DNA from: Opitutaceae bacterium
GTDB lineage: Bacteria; Verrucomicrobiota; Verrucomicrobiia; Opitutales; Opitutaceae
Length of the DNA stretch: 5,046 bases
Assembly (NCBI GenBank): GCA_025352845.1
Contig: JANXSC010000517.1
Location: 1-5,046 of the forward strand
Direction of reading: 5' to 3'
The notes beneath the pieces were generated by a model. It ran no database searches, was not told the origin of the DNA, and worked only from the letters and a program-made list of their open reading frames with translations. Position 1 is the stretch's first letter. Each line of letters begins with the position of its first letter. The position numbers and the translations under genes were made by a program. Positions 1 to 5,046 of the stretch are shown here, in pieces.

Positions 1-21
1 CGGCTTGCGCGCGCACTCGGA

Positions 22-45
22 GCGGGGTGAGGGCACCCCGCCTAC
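22..45 (-). repeat. GTAG-headed perfect hairpin after the kinase gene (REP-like, possible terminator)
   Basis: GCGGGGTG (22-29) and CACCCCGC (34-41) are exact reverse complements around a four-base AGGG loop. On the minus strand the stem is directly preceded by GTAG (45-42), the same head as the repeat at 4180-4204, although the stem sequence differs. It lies 16 bases past the kinase stop codon. There is no U-tract on either strand, so it is not a canonical intrinsic terminator. It could still block 3' exonuclease or assist termination. Whether it is a dispersed repeat cannot be judged from a single copy. Confidence 0.55.
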
Positions 46-57
46 AAAATGCTTCGC

Positions 58-3000
58 TCACCAATCCAGCCCGCGCTCCGCCAGCTCGGCCCGCAGCGTC
101 TTCAAATCCCAAATCGTGAGCAGCCCGTTTTCCCAACAGAGCGTGAGGCGCGTGCCGTCGGGCGAGAATCCCAGTTCGGGCACGTAGGTGCCGGACCGCG
201 TGTTTTCCAAGTGCGCGACCAAGGAACCGTCGGCCGTCCGGATGAGGCCGATCTGGTTGCCCAGGGCAATCGCGAGCCAGGCACCGTCGTGCGAAAGGGC
301 GGCGTTTTTTCCCGCGCCGCGAAAATCTTCCGGTAACACCGGACCCGGCGTCCAGTCGTCCGTGCGCACCAGTGTCGATTCGTCCGTCCCCGTGCCGAGC
401 GCGATCCAGCGGCCGTCGCCGCTCGTGCGCACGTGGTAGCCGCGCGTCTGCGCGAGTGTGCGCACTTCGCGGCCGGTCACGGCATCGTGAATTTTCAGCG
501 GCGAGCGGCCCATGTCCACCGTGCTGTTGGCGAGCACCTCGCGGTCGCCCGCGAGGAAGACGGCGCGGCCCGCGCCGGGCAGGCTCCAGCGCACGGCCGG
601 CCGGCCGCCGGCGAGGTCCGCCACCTTGACCTCGTTGCGCCACATCGAAACGAGCACCGCCCGCCGCCCGTCGCGCGCGAGATCGGCGAGCAGGAAATCC
701 GTCTCGGCGTCGAGTGTCTCGGGGCTTCCGAGACGCGGCGCGCCGCCGGGTCCGGCCACAATCGGCAGGCGCACCAGCCCGAGCTCGCGACTGCCGGCGA
801 GGAGACTCGTGCCGTCAGCCGCAAAACGCGCGCTGGCGTGATTGTTCACCGAGCCCAGCGCGATGGCCGCCACGACCTGCCCGGTCGCCGCGTCGCGCAA
901 CTGCACCGCGCCCCACACCGCGGTGGCGAGCCAGCGGCCGTCGCGGGAAAAATCCAGCCCGGCGCCGCCGTGGTTCGTGACGTTGTCGTAGCCTTCGAGC
1001 GCCTTGGAAACCACGGTGCGGACGATGGGAGAAATTTCGAGGCGATAGACGAGGCCCTTCTCGCCGGCGGCCTTGACGATGGTGGAACCGGTGCGGTCGA
1101 TCTCGACTTCGGGCTGCCCGCCGAGCGGGCCGCTGAGCATCGGGCGCGCGGTGGCGGGATCCCAAAGGGTGAACAGGCCGCTCTGCGAAGCGCCGATGAT
1201 CGTGTCGGCCGGGCCGAAAATTCCCCGCGTGGCGCGCGGGTCGTTGACCGCGCGTTTGCGGCGTCCGCTGCGCGCATCGTAAACCTCGAGCTGCTGCCCG
1301 ACGATGAGCAGCGAGGCGCTGTCGGCCGACCAAGCGAGAGATTGAAACGAGGCGCTGATCGGAAGCCGCGAAATCTCGGAGCCCTTCTCCGTCTCGAAAA
1401 CGCGCGCATAGAACGCCGTGCCGCCGCCGCGGTCGCGCAATCCCCGGGCCACCGCGAGCAGGCGGCCATCCGGCGAATAACCCACGTGGCTCGGTTCCGC
1501 CTCGGTTGCGATCCGGCGGAGTTCGCGGCCGTCTTCGGTCGAGTGAAACGAAACGCCGCCGTCCGCGATCGCGCTGGCGAGCACGCGGCCGTCGGGGGAA
1601 AACGCGTCCGGCTGGCCGTAGCCTTCGATGTTGCCGGCGAGCAAATAGCGGCGGCCCTCCAGCACGAACACCGGTGCGGCGCGGTCCTCCTGCCACACGG
1701 CAACGCGGGCCTGGGCGTCGCGCACGACGACTTCGCGCCCGTCCGGCGAGAGGTTCGGGCCGACCAGCGGTGCGGCCCCGGTGCCGGTGAACTCCCGCAG
1801 CAATGCGCCATCGGAGAGACGGTGGAGTTCGAGGCCGCCGGCATCGTTCATCACGACATAGCGATCTTGATCCGGGGCGAAACTCGCGTGGTGTCGGATC
1901 GAGGTCCGCAGCGGCCACTCGCGCACCAGGGTGACATCGGGCAACACGAGTGCCGCGATCACCGCGTCGCGCGCATCGAGACCGGGGCGGATGCGCGCGG
2001 CTTCCTCGGCCGCCGCCAGCGCGTCGGCGCGCTGGCCGATTTGCCCCGTGAGTCGCGTGGCGTGGCTGCGCGCGAGCAGCGCGGCGCGGAGTTGTTCGCG
2101 CGTGCGCGCCTCGGCGGCGAGGGCGTCGCGCCGGGAATTTTCCGCGGCCTCACGCGCGCGCTCGATGCGCCACGCGGTGATCGGGCCGCCGATTGCGAGG
2201 ATCAGCACCAGCGCGATCGCGGCGGTGGAGACGGCGGCGAGCGCGGGTTTGCGGCAATACCAGCGCAGCATTTTTCCCGACCAGCCCACCGGCCGGGCGG
2301 CAATCGGTTCGCCGCGCCCGAAGCGGTCGAGGTCGTCGCGTAGGGCTGCCGCCGACACGTAGCGTTGCGCCGGATTTTTTTCGAGGCACTTCAGACAGAG
2401 CGTCTCAAGGTCGCGCGGCACGGCGGGATTCAGCAGCCGCGGCGACGGCGGTTCGCGATCGGTGAGCTGAGCGAGAATGGCGGCGGTGGAATCGCCGACG
2501 AACGGCGCGCGGCCCGTGAGGCACGCGTAGAGCACCGCGCCGAGCCCATAGACATCGGGGAGCGGCGAGGCCCGGCCCGTGCCGGCGAGCAGCTCGGGCG
2601 CGAGGTAACCCGGCGTGCCCGCGACCATGCCCGGCGACGTGAGATCGCCGGCGCCTTCGAGCGGCGCGGCGAGTCCGAAATCGGCGAGGTGCGGCTCGCC
2701 CGCGGCATCGAGGAGAATATTCGACGGCTTGAGATCGCGGTGCAGCACGCCGGCGGCGTGGGCGTGCGCGAGGGCATCGGCGATCTTGCTGATCAACGCG
2801 GCGGCGGCGCGAGGCGCGAGCGGTTTCGCGTGCAGGCGTTTTTGGAGATCTCCGCCCTCGAAAAAATCCATCGTTAGAAACGTCGTCGCGCCTGCCTGAC
2901 CGAGGGCATGCACGGCGACGACGTGCGGGTGCCGCAGTTGCGCGATGGCCTGGCCTTCGCGGAGGAGGCGCGGCCCGAGGCGCGCGTCGGCCCCCGCGGA

Positions 3001-3249
3001 GATGACCTTGAGCGCGACGAGGCGGTCGAGGTGCGTGTCGCGCGCAAGCCAGACGACGCCCATGCTGCCGCGGCCGAGTTCGTAGTGCGCCTCGTAGCCG
3101 TCGATGGCGGGGCGGTGGCTGTCGGCCGTGGAGGGTGAATCGGGTGCCGCGGTTTCGCCGAGCGCCAGCGCGTGCGTGAGCGCGCAGCGCGGGCAAAACG
3201 CCTCGGCAGTCGTGGCCGGCAGCGGGGTTTCGCACTTGGCGCAGCGCAT
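58..3249 (-). CDS. Membrane-anchored Ser/Thr protein kinase with N-terminal zinc ribbon and C-terminal WD40-like propeller
   Basis: Hanks-type Ser/Thr kinase, 1063 residues, expected to phosphorylate protein substrates at the inner membrane. Residues 3-22 form a zinc ribbon (C3xxC6, C19xxC22). The kinase domain runs from about 52 to 315: Gly-rich loop GRGSMG (59-64), Lys in VALKVI (K81), helix-C Glu (E98), catalytic loop HRDLKPSN (170-177, D172), DFG (190-192), GTPGYLAPE (211-219) and the subdomain XI Arg (R296). All catalytic residues are present, so it should be active. T204 and S205 in the activation segment are possible phosphosites. A single hydrophobic segment lies at about 336-360, followed by a charged, probably coiled stretch (361-392). 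From about 440 to the end are repeated beta-propeller blades with SPDG-like turns (501, 551, 592, 1029) and a final IWD (1046-1048). The ATG at 3249 is chosen because it starts the zinc ribbon, five bases after the sigma-factor stop. The frame stays open to 3543, but that extension overlaps the sigma gene and is Arg/Ala-rich shadow sequence. Which side of the membrane the propeller faces is uncertain; the periplasm is likely if the kinase is cytoplasmic. The phosphorylation target is unknown, and the neighbouring sigma factor is the first candidate. Confidence 0.95.
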   Translation of the reverse strand: MRCAKCETPLPATTAEAFCPRCALTHALALGETAAPDSPSTADSHRPAIDGYEAHYELGRGSMGVVWLARDTHLDRLVALKVISAGADARLGPRLLREGQAIAQLRHPHVVAVHALGQAGATTFLTMDFFEGGDLQKRLHAKPLAPRAAAALISKIADALAHAHAAGVLHRDLKPSNILLDAAGEPHLADFGLAAPLEGAGDLTSPGMVAGTPGYLAPELLAGTGRASPLPDVYGLGAVLYACLTGRAPFVGDSTAAILAQLTDREPPSPRLLNPAVPRDLETLCLKCLEKNPAQRYVSAAALRDDLDRFGRGEPIAARPVGWSGKMLRWYCRKPALAAVSTAAIALVLILAIGGPITAWRIERAREAAENSRRDALAAEARTREQLRAALLARSHATRLTGQIGQRADALAAAEEAARIRPGLDARDAVIAALVLPDVTLVREWPLRTSIRHHASFAPDQDRYVVMNDAGGLELHRLSDGALLREFTGTGAAPLVGPNLSPDGREVVVRDAQARVAVWQEDRAAPVFVLEGRRYLLAGNIEGYGQPDAFSPDGRVLASAIADGGVSFHSTEDGRELRRIATEAEPSHVGYSPDGRLLAVARGLRDRGGGTAFYARVFETEKGSEISRLPISASFQSLAWSADSASLLIVGQQLEVYDARSGRRKRAVNDPRATRGIFGPADTIIGASQSGLFTLWDPATARPMLSGPLGGQPEVEIDRTGSTIVKAAGEKGLVYRLEISPIVRTVVSKALEGYDNVTNHGGAGLDFSRDGRWLATAVWGAVQLRDAATGQVVAAIALGSVNNHASARFAADGTSLLAGSRELGLVRLPIVAGPGGAPRLGSPETLDAETDFLLADLARDGRRAVLVSMWRNEVKVADLAGGRPAVRWSLPGAGRAVFLAGDREVLANSTVDMGRSPLKIHDAVTGREVRTLAQTRGYHVRTSGDGRWIALGTGTDESTLVRTDDWTPGPVLPEDFRGAGKNAALSHDGAWLAIALGNQIGLIRTADGSLVAHLENTRSGTYVPELGFSPDGTRLTLCWENGLLTIWDLKTLRAELAERGLDW

Positions 3250-3257
3250 GGGCTTCA
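3247..3257 (-). promoter_or_regulatory. Sigma-kinase junction, probable translational coupling
   Basis: Read on the minus strand, the sigma-factor TGA (3257-3255) is followed by five bases (AGCCC) and then the kinase ATG (3249-3247). No purine-rich Shine-Dalgarno sequence lies upstream of this ATG. The tight spacing suggests that a ribosome ending on the sigma factor reinitiates on the kinase, which would tie the levels of the two proteins together. The spacing is read directly; coupling is inferred. Confidence 0.6.
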
Positions 3258-4031
3258 GCGCGACATGACGTCGAGGAGCTGGCGCAACTCCGCGTCGAGA
3301 TTCGTGCGATCGCTGAGCGTCTCGGCGACCTCGCTGCGGATCAGTTCCGCAAACCGGCGCGAGTGGCGGTGGATAAGCACGGCGATGCGGTTGCGCGCGA
3401 GCCCGAGGGTCGCGCCCAGCCGTTCGTAGTCGCCCGGTGCCGGCGGCTGCGTGAGATAGGGCCGCAGCAGCTCGAAGCGAGCGGGCTCGCCCGTCTGCGC
3501 CTGCTCCACTGTGAGCCGGTCGAGCGCCGACTGCAGCACGCACGCCGCCCAGGCTTTTTCATACGCGCTGGCCGGATCGGCTTCGAGGGTCGGCAGCGCG
3601 GCGAGTTCGCGCTCGCAGCCATCGGCATCGAACGAGAGCGCGGGCGCGGTGCCGCCGCGTTTCTGCGCGTGATCATGGCGGCGGCGGTTGGAGAGAAAAT
3701 TCCGCATCAGCGTCAGGAGGAAAGCGCGAAAACTCCCGCGATGTGGGTCGGCTTCTTTCAGCCATTCCCGCGCCAAGAGGTAGCTGAAAAAATCCTGCGT
3801 CGCGTCTTCGGCGTCAGCGCGTCCTAGTCCGCTGCTGCGCGCAAACGTATAAACCGGTTTCCAGTAGCGCCGGCATAAACGATCGAGCGCCGCGCCGCCG
3901 TCGGAATCCTGCGCAGCCGCCAGCACGATGCTCCACGCGGTGGACGCGAACCCGTCCGTCTGTCCCGTCGGCCCGGTGGTCGGCGAATGCGAAACACCGT
4001 CGGACTGGGTGCGGTGTTCCATCGGGGGCAT
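3255..4031 (-). CDS. ECF-type RNA polymerase sigma factor, kinase-linked subgroup
   Basis: Alternative sigma factor of 258 residues that would direct RNA polymerase to a specific promoter set. Region 2 spans about 47-127. It contains YWKPVYTFAR (56-65), the acidic core-binding motif DAEDATQDFF (73-82), and the promoter-melting and -10-recognition segment from GSFRAFLLTLMRNFLSNRRR (99-118) on. A long linker (about 128-198) leads to a region 4 helix-turn-helix (about 199-235: DYERLGATLGLARNRIAVLI, then HRHSRRFAELI). The C-terminal tail (DAELRQLLDVM, 246-256) and the overall length exceed a minimal ECF factor of roughly 160-200 residues. To my knowledge this is typical of ECF factors encoded beside Ser/Thr kinases in Planctomycetota and Verrucomicrobiota. 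The first ATG has an in-frame TAA immediately before it, so the frame cannot extend further. M4 is an alternative start nine bases in. No clear Shine-Dalgarno sequence is seen. The kinase follows after five bases, and no anti-sigma gene is present, so control may be by phosphorylation or at the transcriptional level. Its regulon cannot be read from this window. Confidence 0.93.
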   Translation of the reverse strand: MPPMEHRTQSDGVSHSPTTGPTGQTDGFASTAWSIVLAAAQDSDGGAALDRLCRRYWKPVYTFARSSGLGRADAEDATQDFFSYLLAREWLKEADPHRGSFRAFLLTLMRNFLSNRRRHDHAQKRGGTAPALSFDADGCERELAALPTLEADPASAYEKAWAACVLQSALDRLTVEQAQTGEPARFELLRPYLTQPPAPGDYERLGATLGLARNRIAVLIHRHSRRFAELIRSEVAETLSDRTNLDAELRQLLDVMSR

Positions 4032-4114
4032 TTACCGACGGACAAACGCCGGCGTCAACGGTGCCCGCAGTTCTTCGTTTGACGATGAGGCGTGGTTCGA
4101 TTTTCAGCATCGCC

Positions 4115-4128
4115 CGCTAGGCGTAGCG
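4115..4128. repeat. Short hairpin in the sigma-factor upstream gap
   Basis: CGCTA (4115-4119) pairs exactly with TAGCG (4124-4128) around a GGCG loop. CGCCCG also occurs twice nearby (4111-4116 and 4127-4132). It starts 84 bases upstream of the sigma-factor start. It may be a remnant of a further GTAG-type repeat, an operator, or chance in G+C-rich DNA. The stem is only 5 bp, so the support is weak. Confidence 0.25.
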
Positions 4129-4142
4129 CCCGACGGTTTGAG

Positions 4143-4204
4143 GTGGCGCGGTGCTTCAGCCTGCGTCTGGTGTGGCCGCGCCGCGGGCTAAAGCCCCGCG
4201 CTAC
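4143..4204. repeat. Inverted pair of 25-bp REP-like elements (BIME-like)
   Basis: One copy lies on the plus strand at 4143-4167 and begins GTGGCGCGGTGCTTCAGCC. The other lies on the minus strand, read from 4204 to 4180, and begins GTAGCGCGGGGCTTTAGCC. Aligned by eye they match at 20 of 25 positions without gaps, separated by a 12-base spacer (4168-4179). The minus-strand copy has the GTAG head followed by an imperfect palindrome. On the plus strand this folds as 4182-4187 with 4195-4200, plus C4188-G4193, leaving C4194 bulged and a four-base loop. The plus-strand copy has a decayed head (GTGG) and a poorer palindrome. A GTAG head plus imperfect palindrome, in inverted pairs, is the known form of REP elements mobilised by RAYT transposases. 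The nearest edge of the pair is about 50 bases past the aminotransferase stop, so it may also stabilise or end that transcript. Confidence 0.72.
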
Positions 4205-4252
4205 TCCAAGGCACCGCCGTCAGGCTGTCAGGCGAGTGCCCGGAGTTTTTCG

Positions 4253-5046
4253 CTAACCGCGCGCGAGTTCACCTGCGCGTTTCTGGATGCCCGCGATCGT
4301 CTCGGCGATGCGCTCCATTTCGGAGCGCGGCGCGAGGAGTTTCGTCTGGCCGAACCACACCGCATTCTCGATAACGCGGTCGTTGACCGGACACTGGTTG
4401 CGATCAAGCCAGCGCGCCATCGACTCGTGACCGTAGATTTTTTGGTAATGCGGATTGGCGGCGAGTGCCTTGACGTGCGCGGAGTTGTTTAGGGTCGCAT
4501 AGCCGCTGCTCGCCCCCGAAACACCGGCCTTGGCGAGTGCGGCCAGAAATTTTGCGCGCGTCAGGCCGGAAAATTTCGCGGCGTCGTAGCGCATCATGTA
4601 GAGGTGCCAGCCGCCGCGGTTGTTGCCGCTCGCGAGTTGCGCGGGGGCGAGGCCCGGGATTTTTTGCAACAGCGAGGAGAGGTAGGTGGCGTTGGCGTGC
4701 CGCGTGTCCTGCTGCGCTTCGAAGCGCGTGTATTGCGCGAGGAGCAGGCCCGCCTGGAATTCCGTGAGGCGGAAGTTGGCGGCGCGCCCCCAGCTCGCGC
4801 CGGGTTTCGGGCTGCCGGGGGTGTGGAAATTAAACACCTGGTTGGCAAACGCCTCGTCGTTGGTGAGCACGGCGCCGCCTTCGCCGGCCGTGAGATTCTT
4901 GCTCGCCTGAAAACTGAAGCACCCGCCAATCCCCCGTGTGCCAATCGGCTGGCCGCGCCATTCGGCGGTCAGCGCCTGACACGCATCCTCAAGCAGCGTC
5001 ACTTTGTGCGCGCGCGCGATGTCCGCGATCGCATCGAGCTCGCAGG
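4253..5046 (-). CDS. DegT/DnrJ/EryC1/StrS-family PLP-dependent aminotransferase (5' end outside window)
   Basis: C-terminal 263 residues of a fold-type I aminotransferase. Members transfer an amino group, usually from Gln or Glu, to keto-sugars, cyclitols or related ketones in amino-sugar, polysaccharide or antibiotic pathways. Counting from the first complete codon (5044): LLEDACQA (17-24) carries the Asp expected to contact the PLP ring nitrogen (D20). FSFQASKNLTAGEGGAVLTN (43-62) carries the Schiff-base Lys (K49, bases 4898-4900) and the GEGG turn. NFRLTEFQAG (90-99) is the conserved N-x-R-x-x-E-x-Q motif that helps build the active site. HLYMMRYD and the C-terminal helix after CPVNDRVIENAVW complete the family pattern. 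The frame runs off the right edge: 14 in-frame residues precede an internal GTG at 5002, which is not the true start. Family members are usually about 350-430 residues, so roughly a quarter to a third is missing. The stop is TAG at 4253. The family is clear, but the substrate is not: a cyclitol or AHBA-synthase-like member, a sugar-nucleotide enzyme or a catabolic paralogue are all possible. It points the same way as the sigma/kinase pair but is separated by a repeat-bearing gap, so it is probably a different transcription unit. Confidence 0.93.
   Translation of the reverse strand, partial: CELDAIADIARAHKVTLLEDACQALTAEWRGQPIGTRGIGGCFSFQASKNLTAGEGGAVLTNDEAFANQVFNFHTPGSPKPGASWGRAANFRLTEFQAGLLLAQYTRFEAQQDTRHANATYLSSLLQKIPGLAPAQLASGNNRGGWHLYMMRYDAAKFSGLTRAKFLAALAKAGVSGASSGYATLNNSAHVKALAANPHYQKIYGHESMARWLDRNQCPVNDRVIENAVWFGQTKLLAPRSEMERIAETIAGIQKRAGELARG

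Larger units (their letters stand above)
4032..4252. other. Intergenic gap between aminotransferase and sigma factor
   Basis: This 221-base gap contains no credible gene. It holds the paired REP-like repeat (4143-4204), a short hairpin (4115-4128) and a tandem GTCAGGC (4219-4225 and 4227-4233, one base apart). The promoter of the sigma/kinase operon should lie in the part nearest 4031, but no convincing -35/-10 pair is visible. No U-tract terminator follows the aminotransferase stop. The T5 run at 4246-4250 is on the plus strand and reads as A5 on the transcribed minus strand. Confidence 0.8.

Noticed and set aside
6..15. Perfect palindrome TGCGCGCGCA at the left edge
   Set aside because: Alternating GC runs are common by chance in this base composition, and nothing nearby gives it a role.
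433..2343. A 636-codon open frame on the plus strand opposite the kinase gene
   Set aside because: It is in exact antisense codon register with the kinase, so it is interrupted only where the kinase uses TTA, CTA or TCA, which are rare in G+C-rich genes. Its translation is Arg/Ala/Gly-rich with no recognisable domain, whereas the minus strand encodes complete kinase motifs.
3250..3543. A 98-codon upstream extension of the kinase reading frame
   Set aside because: It lies wholly inside the sigma-factor gene in another frame and is low-complexity Arg/Ala sequence. The zinc ribbon begins exactly at the ATG at 3249, which is spaced for an operon junction.
3363..3827. A 154-codon plus-strand frame opposite the sigma factor
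   Set aside because: It has the same antisense-register cause, shows no domain pattern, and opposes a clear ECF sigma factor.
4032..4060. Possible sigma-70 promoter on the minus strand: TTGACG, 17 bases, GTAAAT
   Set aside because: The -35 and spacing look good, but the -10 matches only three of six consensus bases and overlaps the ATG of the sigma factor, which would put the transcript start inside the gene.
4075..4110. ECF-style promoter (GAAC followed by CGTC) upstream of the sigma factor, hinting at autoregulation
   Set aside because: The GAAC and CGTC elements are only about ten bases apart rather than about 16, so they do not form a usable pair.
4151..4492. A plus-strand frame from the intergenic repeat into the aminotransferase
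   Set aside because: It starts inside the REP-like repeat and continues in antisense register to the aminotransferase. It has no ribosome site and no recognisable product.

Overview
The window is strongly G+C-rich bacterial DNA with three protein genes, all read leftwards on the minus strand. No tRNA, rRNA, CRISPR array or transposase gene is visible. The best guess for the source is a Verrucomicrobiota bacterium, perhaps of the Opitutales type, with Planctomycetota as the alternative. Three things point there: a large zinc-ribbon/Ser-Thr kinase/WD40-like protein, an ECF sigma factor of the kinase-linked kind directly upstream of it, and GTAG-headed palindromic intergenic repeats. This assignment is an inference from gene style, not a database match.

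Layout in the direction of transcription (right to left). At 4253-5046 lies the 3' part of a DegT/DnrJ/EryC1/StrS-family PLP aminotransferase, whose N-terminus is beyond the right edge. A 221-base gap (4032-4252) follows. It holds an inverted pair of 25-bp repeats that resembles a bacterial interspersed mosaic element, plus a small hairpin. Next is an ECF-type sigma factor (3255-4031), then, five bases later, a 1063-residue membrane-anchored Ser/Thr kinase with a C-terminal beta-propeller (58-3249). Just beyond the kinase stop is a perfect 8-bp hairpin with a GTAG head (22-45).

The sigma factor and kinase are almost certainly one operon and probably one signalling pathway. The kinase would sense a signal through its propeller or zinc ribbon and alter transcription by acting on the co-encoded sigma factor, since no anti-sigma gene is present. 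That link is inferred from gene order and from the known pairing of such sigma factors with kinases. The aminotransferase, which acts on keto-sugar or cyclitol-like substrates in its family, is separated by the repeat and has no evident functional tie to the pair.

The long open frames on the plus strand are antisense shadows in a G+C-rich genome. I found no clearly undescribed system. The most useful leads are the paired REP-like repeats and the sigma/kinase module with its intact acidic region 2.2.
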